Shown here: positions 1 through 11,393 of the stretch, in pieces
How the letters are laid out: each line of letters opens with the position of its first letter
Position numbering within the stretch: the first letter of the stretch is position 1
Assembly (NCBI GenBank): GCA_963966185.1
Contig: CAWZYM010000398.1
Coordinates: 124,001-188,000, forward strand
DNA from: Rhabditoides inermis
Taxonomy: Eukaryota; Nematoda; Chromadorea; Rhabditida; Rhabditidae
Direction of reading: 5' to 3'
Length of the DNA stretch: 64,000 nt
The notes under the pieces: model-generated
What the model saw: the letters and a program-made list of their open reading frames with translations, nothing else
Database searches by the model: none
Told to the model about the DNA's origin: nothing
Position numbers and translations under genes: made by a program

Positions 1-1631
1 TTTAGGATGAGCGCCAGCAACTTGGCGATTGTTTTTGGTCCGAATCTGCTCGGCAACAGTGTGGAGACGGACAACGTGACCGGGTCGAAGGTGTTGGAGA
101 CGCTGCTGCAGAACCACCAACGGCTGTTCTCGTTCAACTCTCTCCACTCGCAGCCCTCGCAGGCTCTCCATGTCGACACACTCTCGCTCAAGGGACGGTG
201 AGTCTATCGTATTCTTGTCTCACCAGTCGGTACTCATTCGCTGTATAGAAAGCGTCACTTACAATCGGATCGGAACTGCGTTTATTTTATTGTTCCAGAC
301 CCGACCCGTCGCCCATGTCGTCTCTCGGCTACTCTCCCAGTCGCCGACCGAAACAGCCCGCCCCCGCTCCGCCCGTCCAACTCGCACCAACACAGACGAC
401 CCCGCAACAAGCCGCCCCGCCGCTGCTGCCCACACGACAGTCCCCGCCCACACAGACTCCGCCCACACAGACGCCGCCGCCGCGTGACAACCACTTCACA
501 CCCACCCCGCCCGCCAGAAACTACTCGGTGAGTGCCATGGTTTGGGCGGGTTTCTGAGCCGGGAGTTTAGGGCGGTTCTTTGCGGCGGCCGCGTCACGAG
601 TCGTACACGGAGGCCGAGATTGCCGGCACCCTCAACAGCCACAGCAACTCCAACGCCAGCAACGACAGTCTCAGGTAGGCGCTTGCACTTTACATCCCTG
701 TTTTAATGTTATTGCTGTGTTATACCCCAGAGTATTATCTTGCATCGGGGGATACTTTTACCATTACTTGTCTGTAATTCTGTTAGTGTAACTGTTATTG
801 TTTGAGCGAGTACGGTAGCGAGTCGATGTCTCGCAGTATGATGGCGGGTCTGGATCGGCCGCCGCTGCGACCGCCCCCTCCCGCCGCCGACAACAGGGCC
901 TCCCTCAACTCCATCAACTCGCTCAACACTGTCAGTTTATTTGTTTTTTTCGAATTGCCGTGTATGCATTCGTTTTCAGGTGATCCGCACTCCGTCAGTC
1001 ATCTCCGTCTCGCCACAGAATCGACCAGTGTCGTACAATATGGCGGTGAGTTGAGAGAGGGAGATAGAGAGACATAGAGAGGGGGGGGAGAGAGAGTGAA
1101 GATAGAGAGAGAGGAGAAAGAGAGAGAGAGAGAGAGTTGTTCTCCAAGGTCGGCGTGGGTAGCGTGGTAGAGGTGGAGCCGCCGGTTCCAAAGCCTCGTC
1201 CCACTGTCAACGTCCAGGCCACCGTGCAAGCCATGAACAACCAGACGACCACACCGCCCGCCCCGCAAGTGAGGTATGTATCATGTTATCATTATCTTGT
1301 GTAATTTTCTTTATTGTTGGTATTGCTTTTATTTCACTACTCATAGAGAGTAACAAGGATATAGCCGTACCAATTGTTCTCACCCGAACACAAGAGTCTT
1401 GGATTATAGTGAATCGTGTGTGTTGTTGTATCCTTTGTGTTTATGACTGTTGTTGTATTCTTGATATCGGCAGTAAATGCAAATACCCCAATTTTCAGCA
1501 CTCCCCCATCAGTGCAGTCGGACGAGTCGAATCGTACAGTGGTGCAGGTGGTGCAGTTTGACCCGCCCGAGCGCCGGCCCAAACCACCCCTGCCCAACAA
1601 ACCCAAGGCGGACGAAATGACCAAACTGTAG
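1..1631 (+). CDS. RhoGAP-domain protein, 3' part (partial)
   Basis: This is the C-terminal part of a Rho-family GTPase-activating protein; the 5' end lies outside the window. The first exon (about 6-198) contains SASNLAIVFGPNLL, the hallmark end of a RhoGAP domain. Exons then follow at about 299-528, 571-674, 807-930, 980-1045, 1150-1274 and 1499-1631, all with canonical GT-AG joins and a continuous frame. Everything after the GAP domain is Pro/Ser/Asn-rich and probably disordered, with many SH3-type PxxP stretches such as KPPLPNKP near the end. The protein ends in MTKL, which fits a class I PDZ ligand. The layout of GAP domain, long proline-rich tail and PDZ ligand resembles ARHGAP17/RICH proteins, but the N-terminal BAR region that would settle this is not visible. 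A CT/GA repeat lies in the intron at 1046-1149. Confidence 0.85.
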
Positions 1632-2162
1632 CTCACTCCCTCCTCTCCCCCTCTCCACTCTCACATGGTGTCACTGCTCTTCCAGACTACGTTCAAATCT
1701 CGCGATTCCTGTGTGTACACGTCCGGGCCCGTCAATGTCTCTTCTCTCCTCTCTCCCCTGTCTGCCCTTCCTTCCCTCCGCTACGCTCGATTGTCTTGTC
1801 TCTATGCTCGCAATATGCTCGGTTCGATTCAGTTCTAGTTGGTGTCACTCCTCTTTCTAGCCGCATAGTTAGTGCCTCACTTCCCCCCAGATTGCAATCT
1901 TTTTGTGTATCCACTCGTTGTCATGAGCTTCCCAGCATCGATTTTGGTTGTATCTATTGTGTGTATGTGTTTTACAAATATCTATTTGATTTAATGAATT
2001 TTAATATGATTTATTGGTGTTTGAGAGTTATGTACACTGAGAGAGGCAATACGGAACACGTAAACTGGGCGAGGCGAGTGCTTGATACTATGGAATATAT
2101 CTGAGATGATATTATGTACATGGAGAAGCAGGGAATGTACAAAAAGGGGTGGATGGGGGTGT
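1632..2162. other. Convergent intergenic region, no gene seen
   Basis: These are the 3' flanks of the RhoGAP gene (+) and of the small gene on the minus strand. The first 200 bases are CT-rich and the rest is AT-rich. I see no convincing exon or RNA gene. Confidence 0.6.
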
Positions 2163-2990
2163 TCACTGCGGGGCGGTGGCGGTGAGATGACCGAGCACCA
2201 GCAGGCCCTCCGAGACGACGTTGTTCAACCCCAGCCACGACGCCTGCAAGGGGTACTGTAGGTCAAATATTGTAAGAAGAAGAAGCGATCGTCTCGCGCA
2301 CCTGGTAGACGATGTAGCTGTCCTCTCGCCGATACCACTCCCACAGCTCGTCGACCGTCGGAATGTAGTCGATCGGCCCGACCGAAATTGTGGGAGAGGC
2401 GAGACTGAAAAGGCGAACATGACTGAAACGCCTCTCATTTCGCTAGTAGAAAGGAAGTGCTCGTGGTAGGAGCTGCGCGAAGCACATCTTGTGATGAATC
2501 TGGTCAGATCCCACCATGTGCACTTCCTTCCCACTATCATCATCCCTCATAGAAGGGGACACGACACGACGTGCCTGATGAAGTAGATGCCCGCGTGGGT
2601 CCACTGGTGGTGCTGGTAGAGGAAGATGCACTCGATGTCCGACGCCATCTGCAGCGTCCTGAAAAAAAACACTCGATTACACTTCGCCGTTAATGATACT
2701 GTCACCCGGGTAGATAGGAGAGTAGAAGACAGATAAGGAAACGTAGCTAATAGATAGTCAGTGTCATATTTGCCGTAACATCAGAAGGTGAATAAAGACT
2801 GTTCTTTCTATTTGGCTGATGGATGAAGAGTGAGACGAACGCCTTACTACAATACTGCGCCGTCAACTCACGGGTCGTTCTCGATGTGTAGTGCGATGGC
2901 GTGGAGCGCGCGAGATCCCTCCGCATCCGACACCTCGAACTCGGGGACGACGTCGGCGGGAGTGGGGGAGAAAGCCGATGGCAGCACCAT
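2163..2990 (-). CDS. Small protein of unknown family
   Basis: This is a four-exon gene of roughly 135 residues that I do not recognise. The likely start is the ATG at 2990; exon 1 (2872-2990) gives an acidic, Pro-containing start (MVLPSAFSPTPADVVPEF). Exon 2 (about 2575-2658) encodes DIECIFLYQHHQWTHAGIYF. Exon 3 contains VGPIDYIPTVDELWEWYRRE, and the last exon ends at a TGA at 2163 after LVLGHLTATAPQ. The aromatic-rich middle looks like a folded domain and there is no signal peptide or membrane segment. Joining exon 2 to exon 3 in frame needs a GC donor (AG|GCACGT, at 2574), because nearby GT donors give the wrong phase. A further upstream exon in 3000-3270 cannot be excluded. Confidence 0.55.
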
Positions 2991-3536
2991 GCTTGGTTGG
3001 GGTGAGTGAGTGACTGATTAGTGGATCAAGCCCGGAGTCTGCTGGCTAGACGCAGTTGCCGTCGGCATCTGAAGACGGACCATCCACACTCGTGCATGCA
3101 TTTACAGCCGCGAGTCTGCTGTCGAGTCGACACACCTGGGTTGTAAAAGTGGAAGCGACTCGGGTGAAGTGAGTGACTGTCACGGAAGAGTTCAGCCGTG
3201 TTTCTTCTTTCTTCATATGCAGCAAGATGTTCTGAAATCAAAAGCCCGATAGATAATTGAAGTGTCAGCATGGCTCATCAAGTATCACATCTACTATTGA
3301 TTATGATTATCTTCGACCCTGCCATCAACGCTTGTCTCCATGACGTTTCCACTCATGCATTATGCATTATCAACGTTTCATGTCAAATGTTCATATTGTG
3401 CTGTTTTCACCTACAGAATACACATTCTACGAGTCACCTTCTCATAGTTTTGTCTCGTAACGCCCTCTCTGAATCACGCCCTTCTCACTTTCTCTTATTT
3501 ATCATCATGCACATTCGGAGTTATAGATCTATCAGC
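2991..3536. other. Divergent promoter region, no gene seen
   Basis: This stretch lies between the start of the minus-strand small gene and the plus-strand secreted-protein gene. It is AT-rich from about 3230 onward. Open frames occur here but show no splice pattern or domain I can support. It presumably holds both promoters. Confidence 0.5.
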
Positions 3537-4006
3537 ATGGTAAATCATTGTGCCGTGTTCTCTATTCTTCTTTTTCTTCCCTTTATTGCTGCAAGTGATT
3601 GCGAGCGTGATTGCGCAGCACTTCGTATCCTCTCCAGAGACGTTGTCCGCACGGTGAGTACTATTGCTTTGGACTGTTTTTGTTTTTGCCATAGATTTTG
3701 TATACTTTTCAGGATGTTGATCCGCAATTGTACCATCTATGCGAGCCTATCTGCAAAGAGAGCAGACAGAAATTCGATGAGAAAATGAAAGAGGCTATGC
3801 AGGTTGGAAACATTATAAATTATAACATATGACAAAACATACCATTTTAGGTGTTCGAACAAGTATTGGACAAAACAGCGGCAAAAGACAAGAAGGCCAG
3901 GGAAGAAATGACGAGAATCTTCGTTACCAAAAGAATCAAACAGAAAATTCCCTGCGACGAGGGTCTATTCCATCAACTCTGTGTTCGCATACAGTACCAA
4001 AATTAG
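3537..4006 (+). CDS. Small secreted Cys-containing protein
   Basis: Three exons (3537-3653, 3713-3802, 3851-4006) encode about 120 residues. The start ATG at 3537 opens a clear signal peptide, a short polar start followed by VFSILLFLPFIAASD. The mature part has six cysteines as three pairs: CERDC at its start, CEPIC in exon 2 and CDEGLFHQLC near the C terminus, separated by charged helical sequence (KESRQKFDEKMKEAMQ). This looks like a small helical disulfide-bonded secreted protein. I cannot place it in a family. An AATAAA signal follows at about 4089. The second intron is only 48 bp and its donor (GTTGGA) is weak, so the exon 2 end is slightly less certain. Confidence 0.7.
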
Positions 4007-4430
4007 GATAGTTGTGAATTTCACAATATCATATGTATCATGCCTGTGAAATAATGTATCTGTGCTAATTGTCTGAATCATACTTTGTAAATAAAAAGGA
4101 TTTCAAACACAACTCTCACATGAGCGTCGTTTTATTTCAAGGGCATCATAGAAACAGTGCATAGAGTTTACACAATCAGATCATAACACACACACTCACA
4201 GGCGCTCCGTTGCACGCCTCCTATATCAGACGAGCAGATCGAATTCAATAAATAATCAATTCCAAAAAAATATAGGTAATAGAGATCAGAGTATGACAAC
4301 AATTCGTCGCGCGCGCGGATGCGCGGGACATGAGTGGGTGGGTGGGTGGGTGAGGGGATGAGAGGGTAGTTGCTAGACGCCGATCAGTGCCTACAATAGC
4401 GACTAGGGGGAGGGAAAGAGCTAGGGCCTA
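4007..4430. other. Convergent intergenic region with G-quadruplex motif
   Basis: These are the 3' flanks of the small secreted gene and the deaminase gene. The sequence contains a poly(A) signal at about 4089 and, at 4335-4349, four GGG runs separated by single T residues, a textbook G-quadruplex motif on the plus strand. No coding sequence is seen. Confidence 0.6.
4335..4349 (+). other. G-quadruplex motif
   Basis: Four GGG runs are separated by single T bases (GGGTGGGTGGGTGGG), with another G-run shortly after. This is a strong intramolecular quadruplex motif in the short convergent 3' region downstream of the deaminase gene. Confidence 0.7.
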
Positions 4431-4526
4431 TCAGGCAATCGCGCCCTTGTGCGTCAGGAACTCCAAGAGTGTCTCGATCTCCACGTTGATGTTCGCTGTC
4501 GCTCGGCGGATTCTGTATAGGTCATG

Positions 4527-4573
<47 letters not shown>

Positions 4574-5178
4574 CCTCACCTCTGTGCTATCTCGTTCGTC
4601 TCTCCGTCGTCGAATGACCGCCCGCAGAACGAGGCGACCATGGCTTGCGCGTGCGCGTCTTCGCTAAAACCCCTTGTTTGATAAACAAATTTCGTTTACG
4701 TTTTTGTTTGATTGTTTGTTTCCTCTTCACGTCACGTACACACCACATCACAACACGTCCACATGCGTAAGCGTTAGAGAGAGAGAGAGAGAGAGAGTGA
4801 AGGGTAGAAGAGTGTGGGTGCGAAACCAAAAAGAACTCAACGTGTTCGTGCAGGAGTCTTGGAACGGTATGACTGTTTTCCTGATAGTTATTGCATCCAT
4901 TTTTTTCTAGTTGGTAACGGGTGCAGGTCGGGGAAGGATCCGGGTGTGGTACTGGTGATAGAGAGGGGCATGCATGGTTGGTAGTGGACGGGGCACGGGG
5001 AAGTGGGTAGGAGAGAGACAGCGAAGCACTGTACCTGGCGACTGACACAGAGGAGCCGTGCTTCTTGTCGCCGCGGTGCAGCAGCTTGTCGCGCAGCTCC
5101 AGCATGTCGATGAACGAGCGACGCTTCGACGGCGTCGACCGGATCTTGTGCGGCGTCGCCGTCAGGTCCAACTGGAAA

Positions 5179-5224
<46 letters not shown>

Positions 5225-5714
5225 TTCCCTCCCCCCCCCCTCCACCCACCTGTTTGAGCGCGTCGTTGAGTTCGCCGCACTTGACGCGTATCTCTGAGTA
5301 GTGTAGGATGGTGTTCTTGACGATCTCGTGTATCTCGGCCACCCAGAACTTCATCGACAGTCCGAGCGCGCGCCGGCACTCGTTGATGAACGACTGCGAC
5401 TGCGCCACCGCCTACAAATCAAACTTTTTGTGTCGCGAATATGAATTTTTTTAAATTTTTGGTCGCGAACACGATCATGACAATCAAATGCTGGTTTTGA
5501 TTTGACTACTGTCTATAAAAGACAACAGACAAGTTTCGATGTCATAAGTTCAAACAGTTTGATTGGTGCAGAAAAAAGAAGACGATAATCTACCTTGTCG
5601 AGGTTGTGGTTGTTCCAGAGCTGGAGGTACTCTCCTTTGTGGTCGACGGTCGGAGACCAGTCCATTACGGCAGACCAGTCCTTCATCAACAGCGGCTCCA
5701 CCTGATGAACACAA

Positions 5715-5745
<31 letters not shown>

Positions 5746-6846
5746 CCTTCCTTTCCCCCTCTCCTTACCTTGATGCCAGCCTGCAGCATGCATAGGATTC
5801 CCTGCTTTGTGTACAGGTCACCTCGATTGAGATGTGGATAGAGGAACTTGACCGTCATTTTCACGTCCACCTTTGACAGCTCCTTCCGCACCTGAAGACA
5901 GCACATGTCACATCGTAGGTGAGATTGACACGAAATTCGGCCTCTCTATACGAAAATGGACTGTAGTCCACGTCGTTACATTGGTGTGAACATTCATGAG
6001 AACTGTACCTTGGAGAGCAGCAGTCCGAGCAGCTTTGCGCACGCTTTGTTTGACCGACACTCATCCACCACCTCGCACTTTGGATCGCAATCCTGAACGG
6101 GGAAGATGAGGAAGGAAGAGAGAGAGAGACCGATGGGAGAAAGAGAAGATGTTAATTTCCACTAACCTGATGAAAGCACGGCGATTTTGACACGAATATG
6201 ACGATCTCATAGAGGTCGACCTGAAAGCACAGCGTAAAAATTTTAAAAAGACACCAAGGATGCTGCACACTTGAAATATATCCACATATCCTTCACATAT
6301 CCACATGTTGCCAGCTTTCCCTCCCCTGTCTGACCCGGCTCTCGCTAATCCGCGCTGTTCGCATAGCGCGCTAATTACACAGAACGGCTTTTGTCACCAA
6401 ATCGATCAGCCCCGAACACGGGGGGCTCTATTGAAAGGAAAGAAGGCGAGAGAGAGAAAGCTCTCCATACAATTACTCAAATCGAGGCACGCGAGCCGAC
6501 GCCCCACATTGCCCCATTCATACAACCGATTCATTAGCGGCTTGGATGACGAGTTGGCGCGTCTAATCGAAAACGTCCTCTCGCGCACATTTGAGGCAAC
6601 AAATGAAAGGAGGGTCGCACCTTGTACTTTGATATGAGATCGTAGATGTTGGCGACGAGCTGCTCTTCTACGTGCGGCTCGCTCTTCGACTCGTGGTAGA
6701 AGTCGCCCCGGTAGATGTAGTCCTCACCTGTACAAATCTTTTTCTTCATTTGTACACACAAACAGAGAAAGAAATGAAGAAATGAGGAAAGAAAGAAAGA
6801 TATAGATGGAAAGAGGGAAAGAGGGAAAGAGGGAAAGAGGGAAAGA

Positions 6847-6892
<46 letters not shown>

Positions 6893-6895
6893 GGA

Positions 6896-6956
<61 letters not shown>

Positions 6957-9900
6957 ACAGTTAGAACTGACCGATGAGTGTGACGATAAGTCCGCTGCTC
7001 TCGTGTTTGTGCTCGAGGAAGCAGTTCTGCACATGTTTCGGAACATGGAACTTGGACGGGCCGTTCGTGCAGTCGCCGCAGCATTTGCAACTGAAAACGG
7101 TTATTCAAATGAACCCTTTTTCATTATTTCCATTTTACCATTTCCTTCCGCGTCCTTCATAATCATTGTCTGAATTTTGAAATTTGAGCGCGCGTCTCTT
7201 CATATTTTGCAATTTCATAGGGGCGGTCTGGTGACCGTAATTCGAGCCACAAGAGAGGGCGCTCCAGAAACCCGCGCACATTCACCTCATTACGCAGAGA
7301 CGTGTGCGCGAGAATTGCAATGAGAGAGAAAGAAGGAGCTCTTCGATTAGATAGAGATTCCTTCCCCTCTCACTCCATCCATCCTCACACTAATTGAACA
7401 ATGCGAAATCTGAGAAGAAGAGTGCATTCAAGATTGAGAGAGAGAGGATATTTCGAGGAGCAATGTGAACGCGGGCGGCGTGGGAAAGCGACCACAGTTC
7501 AGCGAGTTTTTACATATTATGTTCGCGTTATAACATACACAAGTGCTTCTTAGAAAAACAAAATAACGAAATGTGTACCTGCTGGAGCAGAACTCGTACA
7601 CGGACCGGCAGGGGCACTCTTTCTTGACACACTGCTTCTTGCTCTTCGCGCACTGACAGCCCTGCGCTGGCTTTGTCACCTTCGTGATCTTCTTCGGAGG
7701 CTCCTGCAATAGCCTTGTAATCAACTGTCGAAATGCTCAAGACATCACAATTGCAGTACTCTGCAAACGATCGTCGTCCCACATGGGATAGTAGACCTTG
7801 CGCGTTTATTATCTGCTTCCATACTTTTTGACAACCCATTTTGATGTTCCATGTCCTTGCCGACCCCCGAGCGCCACATGTTCTACTCCAGTACGTGAAT
7901 GAATAATGCAGAGCGGTCGCTTGCGTGCATGCGTTTCTGTGTGTGCTCACTTGACCCTTTCTCTCTCTCTCTCTCTCTCTCGATCGATGCCTATTCGGGA
8001 GGCAACGAACAAGAGAAGGAGGGTGGAGAGCCTCAATTAGAGCCCCAGCTGCCACCTGCCACCCCGACTCAAGCACTATGCGCGCGCGCGTGTGTGTGTG
8101 TGTGTAAATCGAGACACCCACTGTCTGACTCGCCTTGTTCTTGCAGATCTGTTTGCAGGCGCATAGCTTCGAGCAGCCCTCCTTGATCCGCAGACAGTCG
8201 CACCGGTCGCTCTTCGAGCACGCGTTCTTCGCTGGCTTCGCTGGGTCCACCTAGACAATACATTGATTTGTGAACAAGTAAACAGCACAAACCTCGCAGG
8301 AGCACTTGCAGATGGCCTGGTTGAGGCAGTCGCCGCGATACCTGCAACACGGGGGCTACGGTAATCCGGCAGTAATCCCTCATCAGATCTCAGATTGTAT
8401 GTGCTCTGATAGCGAGCCAACGACGACGGCAGCCGCGCGAAAGCAATCCCCTTTCTACCGCGGCACTTTCTAATTTCTCCGTGGTGCAGTGTGTGCCTAT
8501 TTCCTAATAGGGGATGAGGGAATGCGTTGCCGGGGCAGCGAGAACGAGTCGCAAGCAAGCAGCCCGCGCACCTCTGTCCTCTGTCTCTCCATCCACTCTC
8601 CTCACTCCCTCCAGTTTTAATTCTATTTCATCCGCGTCTCCGAAACGGACTCGTATGTGTGTGTGTGTGTGCGTGTGTGGGGCGCACCCGAATGCTAGCA
8701 CAGAATATAGCCTCGCAAAGAGTTAGTTCAAAAAAGGCGGCGACGGCAGCAGCGGCGGCTGCCGTTCGTTTTCCCGTTCTTCACGCGCCATTGCGCAAAA
8801 TGGCGCCGTCGGGTTTTGAGAAAAGACATGCAGAAAAAAGAAAAGAGTGCGAGAAAGGGATTAGGGTATCTCTCTGGGGGACGAACCTGGCTGATTCGCA
8901 GTGTTCGTCGCACATGCGTCGCGACGCCACGCAAGGACACGTGTCTGCCGAGCATCTGCAACAGTTTAAATAGCGTCATACAACTCAGAAGGTAAAGTTA
9001 CAGGTATCCACCCAATTCCAGAGAATACTCTGCGGAGTCGAAGGAAGACTATGGCACTACTACACTCAACAGTACACATCAATACTTGAAACGTTAACAA
9101 TCGTTGAAGGCGCCGACCTGCTCTGTGTGGCGGCGCACTCGCAGCAGAATCCGGCGGCCGTCTGTCGAGCCGCGTCCGACATCGAGGCGTCGTCAAAGTA
9201 CGTGTCCGCCGACCGACCGCCTCGCGAATCCCACTACACAAATAGACAGTGAGGACGTACATAATCACATTAGATTACGGATACTTACGGCCAACTGACC
9301 AGTTTGAGCATGCGCGCGTCGGCGGTGAATGGCAAAGACGGTGTGTCGGTCAGAGACAGAGAAGACAAGGAGAAGGAGGAGGAGTGCGACGCGGGCCAAA
9401 GACCGGCGGAGGGGCGGAATGACTGGGGGAAGATTACACGCGGGACTCGCCTCGCATGATAATCGATGCAAAGAAATGACAAGAACACTGCAGCCGTCAA
9501 GGCATTTAGAGGCCGTGAAAGCGAGAGGGATAGAGAAGGTGAGAGCACTACAAAATCTGGTCAGGTGACCATAAAAGGAATGAGATGCGCGGGCGTATGC
9601 AAATGCGATAAGTAGGGGACGGGGAGGCTCATCTATCCTCATTGTGAGAGGGAAGCGAGAGCGGAGACTGACTGACCGCTGTCCAGCTGGCTTGCAAGGG
9701 AATGGAGGGTGGAGAGAGAGCAGAGAGCCCGAGGCTGGCAGACGGCGGGCGAGAGACGCCGGCGGGGGCGGAGGGCCGAGGGGCGGGGAATCGATCGCCG
9801 TCCCCCCGCGCATGTTCCCTCGAGCGGGGGCGGAGCCAGCCGGTCTGTGGTTGGGGCGGAGCCGCGCGACCGCCACCCACCCCAACCACCAATCACCGCC

Positions 9901-10559
9901 ACGCCGCGCATTTGACGGTGAGACAATCGAATAATTAATATATGAATAGTGGATGCATGGGCAACATACAACATCCATGTAGAGAGGGATTAGCCACAAT
10001 CTGGCACGTTTCCACCCCACAGGTGGAGCAACAGCTTGACGTATTCAAACACCAAAAAAGAGAGAAAATTGAACTGTCGTTGATAAAATTTAAGAAACAT
10101 ACCATATTGGGTGTGGATCTGGCGTCTAGCCGGCCACGCTCGTAGCCATACCTCTCGTTCTGAAACAATATTCAACACCTCTTTCACAATACATAATCGT
10201 AGACATAGTCACTGAGTACTGAATGATTCAATCTAGAAACTTTATTTATTTTTTTATGAAAAAAATTATCATTAAATATTATGATGTTTTTTTAACGTCA
10301 TCATCACATTAATAATCCTATCTCGAACAACAGCAAAGCTCGATATTCCAGTGATCCAGCAAAACATGGAAGCGAGTACAATACAATACAAGAAAATAGT
10401 TTGCGCACTCCCACTCACCAGGGTGCTGGTGCTGATGGCGTCCGTCCGGTCCATGTCGGACAGATCGGCGAGCGTCGACGCCGCCCCACTAGTCGTCGAC
10501 GACGACACGCTGGAAGGGCAGGGGTCAGGGGGAGACGAGTACAATACAACACGAGACAT
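4431..10559 (-). CDS. AID/APOBEC-like deaminase with CXC cysteine-rich N-terminal region
   Basis: This is a long multi-exon gene. From the N terminus: a Ser/Thr-rich disordered start (exon 10419-10559), exons at about 10100-10160 and 9105-9235, then repeated Cys-rich motifs: CSADTCPCVASRRMC (8885-8960), CLNQAICKCSC (8290-8340), DRCDCLRIKEGCSKLCACKQ (8134-8250) and GCQCAKSKKQCVKKECPC (7578-7705). These resemble Tesmin/TSO1/MSL2-type CXC DNA-binding motifs. A deaminase-fold domain follows: HVEEQ (exon 6621-6727) has the zinc His and catalytic Glu, and SPCFHQDC (6167-6220 into 6015-6093) the two zinc cysteines in PCx4C spacing, 32 residues after the His. Next come VKFLYPHLN and GILCMLQAGIKVEPLLMKDW, matching the beta4-helix-beta5 signature of AID/APOBEC enzymes. 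The C-terminal ~170 residues are helical and unassigned. The inferred role is C-to-U deamination of nucleic acid in the nucleus; activity is unproven. One intron uses a GC donor (8133). Confidence 0.75.
4533..7990. repeat. CT/GA microsatellites in deaminase introns
   Basis: Long dinucleotide runs lie in introns of the deaminase gene: CT at about 4533-4568, 5184-5224, 5714-5740 and 7962-7982, and a long interrupted GA tract at about 6840-6955. The GA tract also holds several GGGAAAGA repeats. They create spurious Ser/Leu-rich and Arg/Glu-rich open frames. Confidence 0.9.
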
Positions 10560-11225
10560 CGTGCGTTCAAATATCATTCATAGTGCGACAATAGCGGCGA
10601 ATGCGATACGCCAATACGACACGCGCGACCAGCGAAGTAGAGACAGAATGCATATGAATTAGTCAACGCGACGCTAATTTCTCCTGCCTTTTCGAGTAGC
10701 GAGCGAGGCAATTACTGGCGCGTTTCTTTGCGTCCAGGATTAATGAGGTGTTTCGCTGCGACGTCGTGGGAGGCAAAAGTCGCAAAAGGGGATGGCGTGC
10801 TAATGCGGGCGTGGATGGGTAATGTTGGCATGAATGGGCATTGTGCGGCGGAGAGTGCGAGACGCAATCGCCGAGTCCACTGGGAGTCGCATATCGGATA
10901 TGTGTCAGAAGAGACACACCACACATGATTCACAGTGCGAGACAGTGGCGAGAGAGCGGGCGGATTGAAGAGGCGGAGACTTCTGACAACCAGTACAATG
11001 GAGTTGCATGTAGAGACCACAAGACCAGCATCATATGCTTTATCTCGAACATCGCACAGTCTCATAAAACGGATATTTATAAAACAGATATGAAGGGATG
11101 GAATGACACAGGGAAACGTGGAACAATATGAAAAATACCGGTATCGAGCGGTGAGTAATTGGTTAATTACAATTATGACGATCTGTACATATTGCCTATA
11201 CGGTGTTGTACCATTCACAGAACGT
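10560..11225. other. Intergenic region between DENN and deaminase genes
   Basis: This 666-bp spacer separates the stop of the DENN gene from the presumed start of the deaminase gene, both on the minus strand. It presumably contains the deaminase promoter. No gene or clear TATA box was recognised, and additional 5' exons of the deaminase cannot be excluded. Confidence 0.5.
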
Positions 11226-11355
11226 TCACTTCCTTTTCGAGGAAAACGGGAGAGCAGCCGTGATTTTGGACACCATCTTCGTTACGGATTTGAACTCGGG
11301 AGGAGGGTGAGAGCCTGAAAATCAATTGCGAATGTTAGAGAAATAATAAATATAA

Positions 11356-11393
<38 letters not shown>

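Noticed and set aside
6746..7108. Long Ser/Leu-rich open frames across the GA/CT tract
   Set aside because: They are translations of dinucleotide repeats in an intron; real exons on the same strand lie on both sides.
7428..8973. Cys-rich exons as an E(z)/EZH or LIN-54 protein
   Set aside because: The C-x-C spacing is similar to CXC domains, but no SET domain, no paired LIN-54 CRC repeats with the RNPxAF linker and no Myb-type partner are present; a deaminase-type zinc motif follows instead.
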